From positions 558,001-622,000 of the forward strand of contig NZ_CP007128.1 of NCBI RefSeq assembly GCF_000522985.1: a DNA stretch of 64,000 nt. Reading direction: 5' to 3'. Shown here piece after piece: positions 42,851 to 52,028 of this stretch (within the stretch, counting starts at the first letter, position 1; each line of letters opens with the position of its first letter). The DNA is from Gemmatirosa kalamazoonensis (GTDB lineage: Bacteria > Gemmatimonadota > Gemmatimonadetes > Gemmatimonadales > Gemmatimonadaceae). The position numbers and the translations under genes are program-made. The notes beneath the pieces are model-generated. The model saw nothing but the letters and a program-made list of their open reading frames with translations, had not been told where the DNA came from and did no database searches.

Positions 42851-44916
42851 GCACGGGGCGGCCGGGAGACGCGGCGCGGGCGCGGCTGCGCGGCGCGCGG
42901 CTCGGCCTGCGCGCGATCGTCGTCGCGCACGCGGTGCTGTGGGGCGCGGCGGCGGCCGCCGTGGTGGCGCTCGCGCGCGCGATGGCGGGCGACGCGCGCG
43001 CGGCGTGGTGGGACGTGCTCACGGTGGCGGCGAGCGTCGGGGTGGCGCTGCTGGCGATGCTGCGCGCGGCGCCGCGCGGCGTGTCGACGGAGCGCGCCGC
43101 ACTGTGGGTGGAGGCGCGCGTGCCGACGCTGCGCTACGCGCTCGTGACGCTTGCCGACGGCGCGCCGGTGCCCGACGCCGCGGCGCGCGCGCTCGACGCC
43201 ACGGTGCGCGCGGCGCGGTGGAGCGACGCGCTGCGCCGCGCCGCGGTGCGCGCGACGGTGGCGCCGCTCGTGGTGCTCGTCGCCGCGGTCGCGCTCGCGC
43301 GCGTGGTGCCGGCGCGCGCGGTGACGGTCCTGGGACGAGGCGGGCCCGCCGCGACGACGGCATCGATCGACCGGCTGCGGCGGGTGCGGGCGACGGTCGT
43401 GCCGCCGGCGTACAGCGGGCTGCCGTCGCAGCGGCTCGACGATCCGTCGGCGGTGGAGGCGCTCGTCGGGAGCGCGGTGGTGGTGGAGGGCGACGGACCG
43501 GCGGCGGGGCTCCTCGCGTCGGTCGCGGGTGGCGAGGACTCGTCGTCGACGCGCGCGACGCTCGTCGTCGAGTCGCGCGACGAGGGCTGGCGCGTGCGAC
43601 TCGGCATGCCGGAGCGGCCGGCCGCGCTGCGGCTCGGTGACGGCGCGCGCACGCGATTCGTCGTGCTCGCGCCGCGCGCGGATGCACCGCCGCAGGTCAC
43701 CCTGTCGCTCCCGGCGCGCGATACCGTGCTGCGCGAGGCCGTGGGCACGCTGCCGCTCGCCGCGCGCGCGGAGGACGACCTCGGGCTCGGCGCGGCGCAG
43801 TTCGAGTGGATCGTCAGCTCGGGCGAGGGGGAGAGCTTCAAGTTCCGCAACGGCGTCGTCGGGCGCACGTCGTTAGGCGGGCGCGCGGCGGCGATGCGCG
43901 CGTCGCTGTCGCTCGCCGCGCTGGAGCTCAAGCCGGGGGACATCGTGCACCTGCGGGCGGTGGCACGCGACCGACATCCCGACCCGCGGCACCCGTCGGG
44001 CGCGTCGGAGACGCGGACGCTGCGGATCGCGCGCGCGGGCGAGTACGACTCGGTCGCCGTCGACGCCGCGCCGCCGATGACGGGCGACACGTCGCAGCTC
44101 GGCCAGCGGATGCTGCTGCAGCTCACCGAGGCGCTCGTGAAGCGGCAGCGCGCGCTGCCCCGCCCCACCGTGCTGGCCGAGTCGCGCACGATCGCGCAGG
44201 ACCAGGCGCGGCTGCGAAAGCGCGTCGGCGACCTCGTGTTCCAGCGGCTCGGCGAGTCGGAGGGCGAGGAGACGCAGGGGGAGAGCGGGAAGCGCGCGAG
44301 CATGACGCCGGAGGAGCTGCTCGCGGCGGCGAACGCGGCGACGGGGCAGGATCTCGCGAAGCCGCTCGAGGGTGAGGAGGAGGAGACGCCGGTGCTCGCG
44401 GTGAACCGGCCGCTGCTCGAGGCATACAACCACATGTGGGACGCGGGGCGCGCGCTCGAGATCGGGGAGCCGGCGCGCGCGATCCCGCCGATGCGGCGCG
44501 CGATCCTCGCGCTGGAGCGGGCGCGCGCCGCGGAGCGCATCTACCTGCGCGGCCGGCCCCCGGCGGCGGTGGTGGATCTCTCGAAGGTGCGGCTGGCCGC
44601 GCGGCTGTCGCCCGACACCATGCACCTCGCGGCGCGCACGGCGCGGCCGCCGCTCGACGCGCGGACGCGCGCGCGCCTCACGTCGTTGGGCCGCGCGGTG
44701 GCGCTGCTGCCCGGCGACGCGTCGGCCGCGGCGGACACGCTCGCGCTGCTGCGCGTCGACGCGCTCGCCGACGCCCCGACGCTCGCCGCGGCGCTCGGCG
44801 AGGCGGCGGAGGCGCTGCGGGCGGGGCGCGACGCGACGGCGGCGCTCGTACGGGCGCGGCGGATCGCGGCGGGAGGAGCGGCCCGCGTGGACTCGTTAGG
44901 CGGGTGGGCGTGGTGA
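42847..44916 (+). CDS. Membrane protein, DUF4175-like
   Basis: The 689-residue protein has two N-terminal helix regions (LRAIVVAHAVLWGAAAAAVV and TVAPLVVLVAAVALARVV) and a large periplasmic part with VPPAYSGLPSQRLDDPSAVE and AEDDLGLGAAQFEWIVSSGE, typical of DUF4175-type proteins in MoxR/BatA operons. A charged Glu/Gln-rich stretch (ESEGEETQGESGKR) follows. The GTG start overlaps the upstream stop and its own stop overlaps the next GTG. Confidence 0.75.
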   Translation: MSTGRPGDAARARLRGARLGLRAIVVAHAVLWGAAAAAVVALARAMAGDARAAWWDVLTVAASVGVALLAMLRAAPRGVSTERAALWVEARVPTLRYALVTLADGAPVPDAAARALDATVRAARWSDALRRAAVRATVAPLVVLVAAVALARVVPARAVTVLGRGGPAATTASIDRLRRVRATVVPPAYSGLPSQRLDDPSAVEALVGSAVVVEGDGPAAGLLASVAGGEDSSSTRATLVVESRDEGWRVRLGMPERPAALRLGDGARTRFVVLAPRADAPPQVTLSLPARDTVLREAVGTLPLAARAEDDLGLGAAQFEWIVSSGEGESFKFRNGVVGRTSLGGRAAAMRASLSLAALELKPGDIVHLRAVARDRHPDPRHPSGASETRTLRIARAGEYDSVAVDAAPPMTGDTSQLGQRMLLQLTEALVKRQRALPRPTVLAESRTIAQDQARLRKRVGDLVFQRLGESEGEETQGESGKRASMTPEELLAAANAATGQDLAKPLEGEEEETPVLAVNRPLLEAYNHMWDAGRALEIGEPARAIPPMRRAILALERARAAERIYLRGRPPAAVVDLSKVRLAARLSPDTMHLAARTARPPLDARTRARLTSLGRAVALLPGDASAAADTLALLRVDALADAPTLAAALGEAAEALRAGRDATAALVRARRIAAGGAARVDSLGGWAW

Positions 44917-45572
44917 GAGCCGTGTCGTCCGCAGATTCCGCAGAGCCGATGAGCCTCGTCGCCGACGAGTTCGTGTTCACGACGGCGCAGTACGAGTCCG
45001 GCGACTGGGACTCGGCGCCGCTCGTGCCCGCGAACCTCATCGACTCGGTGGCGCGGTACACCAGCATCCGCGTCGCGCCGCAGGGGGCGATCGTGCCGCT
45101 GTCGTCGGACGCGCTGCTCCGGCATCCGCTCGTGTACCTCACGGGGCACCTGCCGGTGCGGTTCAACGACGCGGAGCGCGCGACGCTGCGGCGCTTCCTC
45201 GACCGCGGCGGCATGCTGTTCGTCGACGACCACAACCACGACGTCGACGGGATGTTCCACAAGACCGCGACGGAGGAGCTGACCCGCGTCGCCGGACCGC
45301 TCGCGGAGCTGCCGAACGACGACCCGCTGTACCGCGCGTTCTTCACGTTCGCCGACGGCCCGCCGACGACGAGCCACGAGCTGAACGGGTGGGGGGACAA
45401 CCTCGTGCACAAGCACCTGCTGGCGGCGAAGCGCGGCGACCGGATCGCGGTGCTGTACAGCAACAAGGACTACAGCTCGGAGTGGAACTTCCACCCCGAG
45501 AACAAGCGCTTCCAGAGCGTGGACACGACGCGCTTCGGCGTGAACATCGTGGTCTACGCGCTCACCCGATGA
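44913..45572 (+). CDS. DUF4159 domain protein
   Basis: The 219-residue protein has the DUF4159 pattern: FTTAQYESGDWDSAPLVPAN, HPLVYLTGHLPVRF, FLDRGGMLFVDDHNHDVDG and VLYSNKDYSSEWNFHPENKR, a GATase1-like fold lacking a known nucleophile. The family regularly accompanies MoxR and BatA proteins. GTG start at 44913, overlapping the preceding stop; the stop overlaps the ATG of the next gene. Confidence 0.85.
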   Translation: MRAVSSADSAEPMSLVADEFVFTTAQYESGDWDSAPLVPANLIDSVARYTSIRVAPQGAIVPLSSDALLRHPLVYLTGHLPVRFNDAERATLRRFLDRGGMLFVDDHNHDVDGMFHKTATEELTRVAGPLAELPNDDPLYRAFFTFADGPPTTSHELNGWGDNLVHKHLLAAKRGDRIAVLYSNKDYSSEWNFHPENKRFQSVDTTRFGVNIVVYALTR

Positions 45573-46917
45573 CGCGCCTCCGCGTGGTCCTCGAATGGGC
45601 GCTGCGCGCGGCGGCGCTCGCGGCGCTGGGCGTCGTGCTCTGGCGGTGGACGCACCCCGTCCCGCCGACGGCGCCGACACCGGAGGTCGCGGACGCGAGC
45701 GTCGACGCGCTGCGGCGATGGACGACGACCGACGTGCCGGCGGCGCACGCGGCGCTCGCCGCGCCGCCCGACGCACGGACGCGCGACTGGCTTCGCGCGT
45801 TAGGCGCGGCGGGGATGCGCGTGACGTGGAGCGCGACCCGGGCGCCGGCGCTCGCGGCGAGCGCGTGGGCGGCGGCGGATCCGGCGGGGGGACGCGCGTC
45901 GACGTCACGGCGCCGGCGGGATCGGCGGTCGCGATCGGCGACACGCTCGCGGCGGGCGCGGGCGCGCTCGACACGGTGCGCGTGCGCGGCACGGGCGCGT
46001 CGCTCGTCACGCCGCTCGGCGGGAGCGCGACGGTCGTGCGCGCGGGCGCCGCACAGGCAACGCTCGCCGCGCCGGCCGCACCGCGCCTCGGCGCGGTGAC
46101 GGTGCTCGGCCGCGCGGGATGGGAGGCGAAGTTCGTCGCGGCGGCGCTCGAGGAGCGCGGCTGGAGCGTGCGGCTGCGCGTCGCGGTCGCACCGGGGATC
46201 GACGTGACGCAGGGCGCGGCCGAAGCGTTCGACACCGCGACGACGGCAGCCGTGGTGGTGCTCGACAGCGGCGCGGTGGACGCGGCGACGGCGGCGCGTG
46301 TCGCGCGCTACGTGCGACAGGGCGGCGGCCTGGTGCTCGCCGGCGACGCGGCCGCGGCGTCTTCGCTGCGCACGCTCGCGGCGGGCGACGTGGGCGCGGT
46401 GGAAGCGGGCGTGCCGGGCGCGCTCGACGACGGGACACCGGAGCGCGGGCTCGCCCTCTTCCCTGTCGCACCGCACGCCGACGCGGTGCCGCTCGAGCGA
46501 CGCGGTGCGCACGTCGCGGTCGCGGCGCGCCGCGTGGGCGCCGGGCGCGTGGTGCAGGCCGGATACGTGGAGACGTGGCGGTGGCGCATGGCGGCGGCGG
46601 ACGACGCGCCGGCGGCGCACCGCGCGTGGTGGGCGCGCGTGGTCGCGGCCGCGGCGTACGCGCCGGTGTCGACGGTGCCTAACGCGACGGACGAAACCCT
46701 TGGCGTGGGCGCGGTGTCGAACGCACGGAGCTCCTCGAACGACCCCGCGCCGCTCGCCGACGCGATCGCCGCCCTCGGCTCGCCGAGTGCCGCGCCGTCC
46801 ACCGCCAGAGGCCGCACGCCGACCGGTCCACGCCCGTCGGACGGCGCCCTCGCGACGCTGGCCGGAGCCGCGCTCCTGGCAGAGGTGGCATCGCGGCGAC
46901 TGCGCGGCAGGCGCTGA
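45569..46917 (+). pseudogene. Operon-end membrane protein with a frameshift at a G6 run
   Basis: The N-terminal part (ATG 45569) reads MTRLRVVLEWALRAAALAAL with one membrane helix, then leaves the good frame near 45890. From there the protein-like sequence continues in the -1 frame (TRVDVTAPAGSAVAIGDT to the end at 46917), including a GATase1-like core VVVLDSGAVDAATAARVARY and a last helix. The switch coincides with six G residues at 45886-45891. Joined, the product would be about 450 residues. It could be a real mutation, a sequencing error or a programmed -1 shift. Confidence 0.7.
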
Positions 46918-46940
46918 TTCGCCGACACTCGACATAGATG

Positions 46941-47008
46941 TCTCACGCGGAGACGCGGAGAACGCGGAGCTGATGCTCTGTCCGCGTTCTCCGCGTCTCC
47001 GCGTGAGA
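46941..47008. repeat. Perfect inverted repeat of ACGCGGAG units
   Basis: Exact 28-bp arms (46941-46968 and 46981-47008) with a 12-bp loop, each with three ACGCGGAG-like octamers. It lies between the end of the MoxR operon and the tldD-like gene, both on the plus strand. It may end the operon transcript. Confidence 0.94.
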
Positions 47009-47120
47009 CGTCTCCGCACGCGATGCGAACGGTTCGTCCCAGTCCGGTGCGGAACGGCGCGACGCGACGTAGCGTACCGCGCTGCAGCGCCCCCGATCTT
47101 TCCCACCTGGCCGAGTGGCA

Positions 47121-48764
47121 ATGACTCACCGACGTGACTTCCTGAAGCAGAGCGGCGCCGCCGTCGGCGCGGCGGTGCTCGGCGGTAGCCCGCTGGAGGC
47201 GATCCCGCGCGTGCTCGCCGCGGCGTCCCCCGCGCCCGCAGACCGCGCGCTCGAGACGTTCGCCGACCCCGCGGCGACGCGCGCGATCATGATGGCGGCG
47301 CTCGATGCCGCGAAGGCCGCCGGCGCGACGTACGCCGACGTGCGCGTGAGCCGGCAGCGGCAGAACTTCGTGTTCACGCGCGAGCAGCAGATCCAGAACG
47401 TCGTCGACACCGACTCGGTCGGTGTCGGCGTGCGCGCGCTCGTCGACGGCACGTGGGGCTTCGCGGCGACGCGGCGCCTGACGACCGACGGCGCGGCGGC
47501 CGCGGCGCGCGAGGCGACCGCGATCGCGAAGGCGTCGCGCGTGGCGCGCGACAAGGCGGTGGAGTGGCTGCCGAGCCCCGCATACAAGGACGTGAAGTGG
47601 AAGGGCGCGTACGCCACCGATCCGTGGGACGTGCCGCTCGAGCAGAAGGCCGACCTGCTGCTGCAGGCGAACGCCGCGGCGATGAAGGCGGCGAACGTGA
47701 AGTTCGTCTTCTCGGGGCTGTTCTTCGTGAAGGACGAGCGCAACTACGCGAACAGCGACGGGTCGGTCATCGGGCAGGACGTCGTGCGCACGTGGCCGCT
47801 GATGCAGATCACCGCGGTGGCGCCCGACTTCACCGACTTCCAGAACCGCGGCAACGTCGTGCAGCCGATGGCGCGCGGATGGGAGTACGTGCTGTCGAGT
47901 GACCTCGCCGGCAACGCGAAGCGGTGGGGCGAGGAGGCGAGCGAGAAGCTGAAGGCGAAGCCGGTCGACGTGGGGCGCTACGACCTCGTGCTCGATCCGT
48001 CGAACATCTGGCTGACGATCCACGAGAGCATCGCGCACCCGACGGAGCTCGACCGCGCGATGGGCTACGAGGCGAACTACGCGGGCACGAGCTTCGTGAG
48101 CCCGCCGGAGAAGATGCTCGGCGCGTTCCGGTACGGTCCCGACATGATGCACGTCGTCGGCGACCGCACACAGGAGGGCGGGCTCTCCACCATCGGATGG
48201 GACGACGACGGCGTGAAGCCCGAGCCGTTCGACATCATCAAGGGCGGCCTCGTCGTCGACTACCAGACGACGCGCGAGCAGGCGCCGTGGCTGCGCTGGT
48301 GGTACGAGAAGAGCGGCAAGCCGGTGCAGTCGCACGGCTGCTCGTACGCGCAGGGGTGGAACAACGTGCAGTTCCAGCGCATGCCCAACGTGAGCCTGCA
48401 GCCCGGCACGCGCGACCTCACGCGCGACGATCTCGTGGCGGCGACCGACAACGGGATCCTCATCGTCGGCGACGGCTCGTTCTCGATCGACCAGCAGCGC
48501 TACAACGCGCAGTTCGGCGGGCAGACGTTCTACGAGATCAAGGGGGGCAAGGTCGCGGGGATGCTGAAGGACGTGGCCTACCAGATCCGCACCCCGGACT
48601 TCTGGCGGTCGATGGACATGTTAGGCGGCCGCCGCTCGTACCAGATGGGCGGGAGCTTCTTCGACGGGAAGGGGCAGCCGGGGCAGGTGAACGCGGTGAG
48701 CCACGGCGCGCCGGCGGTGCGCTTCAAGCAGGTCAACGTCATCAACACGGGGAGGAAGGCCTGA
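47121..48764 (+). CDS. TldD-like metallopeptidase subunit with Tat signal
   Basis: The 547-residue protein begins with a twin-arginine signal (HRRDFLKQSGAAVGAAVLGG), so it should be exported folded. The TldD fold has the metal site IHESIAHPTELDRAMGYEAN (HExxxH) and a nucleophile-free C-terminal beta region (GILIVGDGSFSIDQQRYNAQ). TldD forms a heterodimer with TldE that digests unfolded peptides. The TldE-type partner follows with a one-base overlap. A GTG at 47115 is an alternative start. Confidence 0.9.
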   Translation: MTHRRDFLKQSGAAVGAAVLGGSPLEAIPRVLAAASPAPADRALETFADPAATRAIMMAALDAAKAAGATYADVRVSRQRQNFVFTREQQIQNVVDTDSVGVGVRALVDGTWGFAATRRLTTDGAAAAAREATAIAKASRVARDKAVEWLPSPAYKDVKWKGAYATDPWDVPLEQKADLLLQANAAAMKAANVKFVFSGLFFVKDERNYANSDGSVIGQDVVRTWPLMQITAVAPDFTDFQNRGNVVQPMARGWEYVLSSDLAGNAKRWGEEASEKLKAKPVDVGRYDLVLDPSNIWLTIHESIAHPTELDRAMGYEANYAGTSFVSPPEKMLGAFRYGPDMMHVVGDRTQEGGLSTIGWDDDGVKPEPFDIIKGGLVVDYQTTREQAPWLRWWYEKSGKPVQSHGCSYAQGWNNVQFQRMPNVSLQPGTRDLTRDDLVAATDNGILIVGDGSFSIDQQRYNAQFGGQTFYEIKGGKVAGMLKDVAYQIRTPDFWRSMDMLGGRRSYQMGGSFFDGKGQPGQVNAVSHGAPAVRFKQVNVINTGRKA

Positions 48765-50209
48765 TGCCGACGCCAGACATCATGCGCCGCTCGCTGCTGA
48801 ACGCCCCCGTGCGGTCGCTGGCCGAGTCGCTGCGCCGTGCCGCGCCGTTGGGCGAGCTGGCGAAGGACGCGCTGCTGTCGCGCGAGCAGGCGCAGACGAT
48901 CGTCGAGAAGGCGCTCAAGCTCTCGAAGGCGGACGCGATCGAGGTGAGCGTGAACTCGAACTACCAGGGCAACGTGCGCTTCGCGGCGAACACGATGTCC
49001 ACCTCGGGCGGCATCGCCGACGCGGGGATCGCGGTGCAGAGCGCGTTCGGCGCGAAGCACGCCGTGGTGACGAGCAACGACCTCTCCGACGAGTCGATCC
49101 GCCGCTGCGTGGAGCAGAGCGAGCGTCTCGCGAAGCTCGCCCCCGACGACCCGGAGGCGATGCCCGAGCTGCCGTCACAGCAGTACGACACGGTGGACGC
49201 GTTCTTCGACGCGACGGCGAACCTCTCGCCCGAGGACCGCGCGCGCGCCGCGCTCGCCGCGCTGGAGCTCGCGCGCGCCGCGCCGGACCTGCGCGCCGCG
49301 GGCTACCTGCAGTCGGGGCTCAACGCGAGCGCGCTCGGCAACAACACGGGGCTGTTCGCGTACCACCGCAACACGAGCAACAACTACACGCTCACCGTGC
49401 GCACCACCGACGGCACGGGGTCGGGGTGGGCCGCCGCGGACCACCCGGACTGGGCGCAGATCGACGTGCGCGCGGTGGCGCAGCGCGCGACGGACAAGGC
49501 GCGGCTGTCGCGCAACCCGGTGGCGATCGAGCCGGGGCGCTACACGGTGATCCTCGAGCCGCAGGCGGTCGGCGATCTCGTGCAGCTGTTGGGCGGCTAC
49601 ATCGCCGCGCGCAGCGCCGACGAGGGGCGGAGCCCGTTCGTGAAGCAGGGCGCCGGCGGCGGCAACAAGATCGGCGAGAAGATCATGGACGAGCGGGTGA
49701 CGATCCTCTCCGACCCCCGCGACCCGCAGCTGTTAGGCCAGCCGTGGGACGGCGACGGGCTGCCGATCGGCCGCCAGGTGTGGGTGGACCACGGCGTCCT
49801 GAAGCAGCTCTACTACTCGCGCTTCTGGGCGAAGAAGCAGGGCAAGCAGGCGACCGGCGCGCCCACGACGATCAAGATGGAGGGCGGCACGTCGTCGATC
49901 GAGGACATGATCAAGGCGACGCCGCGCGGCGTGCTCGTGACGCGGCTCTGGTACCTGCGCGAGGTCGATCCGCGCACGGCGCTCTACACGGGGCTGACGC
50001 GCGACGGCACGTTCCTCATCGAGGACGGCAAGATCTCGAAGTCGCTCCGGAACTTCCGGTTCAACGAGAGCCCGCTGTTCATGCTGAACAACCTCGACAT
50101 GCTCGGCCGCGCGGAGCGGCTCGCGGGCACGGAGGGGGGCGGCGACATCGTGATGCCGGGGATCAAGGTGCACGACTTCAACTTCACGTCGCTGTCCGAG
50201 GCCGTGTGA
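48764..50209 (+). CDS. TldE/PmbA-like peptidase subunit
   Basis: The 481-residue protein is the TldE-type partner: KADAIEVSVNSNYQGNVRFA, a central GRYTVILEPQAVGDLVQLLG and GDIVMPGIKVHDFNFTSLSE at the C-terminus. The metal-binding HExxxH is absent, as expected for this subunit. GGAGG lies within the TldD gene and the stop and start overlap (TGATG). Unlike TldD it has no obvious signal, so co-export with the Tat-bearing partner would be needed for the pair to work together outside. Confidence 0.88.
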   Translation: MPTPDIMRRSLLNAPVRSLAESLRRAAPLGELAKDALLSREQAQTIVEKALKLSKADAIEVSVNSNYQGNVRFAANTMSTSGGIADAGIAVQSAFGAKHAVVTSNDLSDESIRRCVEQSERLAKLAPDDPEAMPELPSQQYDTVDAFFDATANLSPEDRARAALAALELARAAPDLRAAGYLQSGLNASALGNNTGLFAYHRNTSNNYTLTVRTTDGTGSGWAAADHPDWAQIDVRAVAQRATDKARLSRNPVAIEPGRYTVILEPQAVGDLVQLLGGYIAARSADEGRSPFVKQGAGGGNKIGEKIMDERVTILSDPRDPQLLGQPWDGDGLPIGRQVWVDHGVLKQLYYSRFWAKKQGKQATGAPTTIKMEGGTSSIEDMIKATPRGVLVTRLWYLREVDPRTALYTGLTRDGTFLIEDGKISKSLRNFRFNESPLFMLNNLDMLGRAERLAGTEGGGDIVMPGIKVHDFNFTSLSEAV

Positions 50210-50279
50210 GAACTCCCCGCCGATCGCTCGGCACGTGCCGAGCTTGCGCTGGGGGCCTGCGGGCACAGTTTAGCGCTCC

Positions 50280-50927
50280 ATGTTCGCCGTCCTCCTCGTC
50301 CTCGGCGTCGCGCTGCTGGTGTTCGGCGGCGTCGTGCTGCTCCGCCACTCGGACAAGCCGGGCGGGACGATCAAGATGCTCGGCGTCGAGCTCACGTCGG
50401 CCGGCGCGGGACTGCCGCTCATCGCGCTCGGCGTGCTCTGCGTCGTGCTCGGCGTGCAGCGCGCGCCGGACGGCTGGCCGCGACGGACGGCGGGCGGCGC
50501 GCGTGAGACCACCACCGCCGCGGCCGACACGAGCCTCGGCTGCGTGACAAGCATCTTCACCAACGTCGCGCCCGAGCGGATCGCGAGCATCGAGACGGGC
50601 ATGCGCGACGTCGAGGTGCTCGGCTCGAACCAACCACTCGACACGCCGTTCGGGCTCGTGCTCACCGAGAACGGCCGGCGCATCGCGGCGCTGCGGCTGC
50701 GGCTCTACCGCGCGCCGAACGCGAGCGCGGATCTCTACCGCGTCGAGTCGGCGGTCGACGCGGCGTGCCGGCCGATCGCGCAGATCCGCAACCAGTCGCG
50801 CGGCGGCGACCCGACGGCGCTCATCAACTTCGACACGGCGCGCCTTCGGGTCGACGCGCACGACTACGACCTGCGCATCGGCGGCGAGGGGAACGTGGTG
50901 GTGGGCTACTTCACGCGCCTGCCCTGA
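50280..50927 (+). CDS. Hypothetical membrane-anchored protein
   Basis: The 215-residue protein has two N-terminal membrane helices (FAVLLVLGVALLVFGGVVLL and GLPLIALGVLCVVLGVQ) and a soluble C-terminal domain of about 130 residues (SLGCVTSIFTNVAPERIASI, GNVVVGYFTRLP). I do not recognise the family. It follows tldE on the same strand after 70 bp. Confidence 0.65.
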   Translation: MFAVLLVLGVALLVFGGVVLLRHSDKPGGTIKMLGVELTSAGAGLPLIALGVLCVVLGVQRAPDGWPRRTAGGARETTTAAADTSLGCVTSIFTNVAPERIASIETGMRDVEVLGSNQPLDTPFGLVLTENGRRIAALRLRLYRAPNASADLYRVESAVDAACRPIAQIRNQSRGGDPTALINFDTARLRVDAHDYDLRIGGEGNVVVGYFTRLP

Positions 50928-50953
50928 TCGGCGACACGCGAGCGGCGACAGGC

Positions 50954-51910
50954 CTAACGGTCGTCGGCGCTCAGCTCGAGCCAGCGCGCCGCACGCTCCC
51001 AGAAGTACTCGCCCGGGCCGGGCTGCAGGAACCCGTAGTGCCCGACCCGCCGCACGCCGAGGTCGGCGGGTGCCACCACCTCGTGCGCCGCCTCGGCACG
51101 ACTCGGGTAGTAGCCGAGCAGCCGCGCGCCCGCGCGCACCGGGGCGAACGGGTCGTCCAGCGCGGTGACGGCGAGGGTGGCGGCGTGCACGTGGTCGAAG
51201 CGCCGGACGAGCTCCGCGAGCCGCGCGCGCGCCGCCGGCGAGTGCAGCACGTCGGGGTGCCGCCGCGCGGCCCAGTCGAGCGCGATGCCTTTCGGCAGGT
51301 CGTCTCCCATGCCTAACGCGCGCGCCGGGAAGTAGCCGACGAGCCGCGTGACGCCGGGCATGAGCACGTGCCACGCGAGCCGCATCACCGGTCGCCAGCG
51401 GCGCGGGTAGTCGCCCCAGTACGCGGTGTGCGGCGCGAGCAGCACCACGCGTCCGAGCCACGGCGCCCCCGGCGCGCAGCCGAGCAGGAAGCCGCCCACG
51501 CTGTGCGCGACGGCGTGCAGCTCCACCCCAGGGTAGCGCCGACGCGCGACGTGCAGCGCCGCGCCGATGTCCGCGCTCCACTCCTCGATGCGGGCGACGA
51601 GGCGCCGCAGGGCGCCGACGCGCGACGCGCCCACGCCGCGGTAGTCGAACGTGAGCACCGCGGCGCCGCACGACGCGAGATGGCTCGCGAGATGGCGGTA
51701 GGCACGCGCCGGCGCCCCCGCTCCGCCGACGATGACCACGACCGCCGCGGGCTCCTCGACGCCGGCCGGGGTGCACCACGCGCCGGTGAGCGATACGTCG
51801 CCCTGGCTCGCGAACGAGACGGCGTGCCATTCGACGTCGCGCGCGCCCGTGGACGCGCTCGGGACGAGCGGGCTGAGACGCGCCGCACCGGAGCTGGGAG
51901 TGACACGCAC
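50954..51910 (-). CDS. Alpha/beta hydrolase
   Basis: The 318-residue protein has VVVIVGGAGAPARAYRHLAS (oxyanion side), FDYRGVGAS, the nucleophile motif AVAHSVGGFLLG, an acid in LDDPFAPV and a catalytic His in GHYGFLQPG. It belongs to the serine-aminopeptidase-like S33 hydrolases; the substrate is unknown. It starts at GTG 51910, divergent from the large fusion gene. Confidence 0.85.
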   Translation of the reverse strand: MRVTPSSGAARLSPLVPSASTGARDVEWHAVSFASQGDVSLTGAWCTPAGVEEPAAVVVIVGGAGAPARAYRHLASHLASCGAAVLTFDYRGVGASRVGALRRLVARIEEWSADIGAALHVARRRYPGVELHAVAHSVGGFLLGCAPGAPWLGRVVLLAPHTAYWGDYPRRWRPVMRLAWHVLMPGVTRLVGYFPARALGMGDDLPKGIALDWAARRHPDVLHSPAARARLAELVRRFDHVHAATLAVTALDDPFAPVRAGARLLGYYPSRAEAAHEVVAPADLGVRRVGHYGFLQPGPGEYFWERAARWLELSADDR

Positions 51911-52028
51911 GGGATGTCCCTATCTTGCTGGTGGCCGATCGTATCGCTTCCGCTCGCCGTCCGTCACCGCCTCCGTACGCGAACCTGCGCACCGGCCGAT
52001 CAATTGCCGTGTGACGCGCCTCACACTC

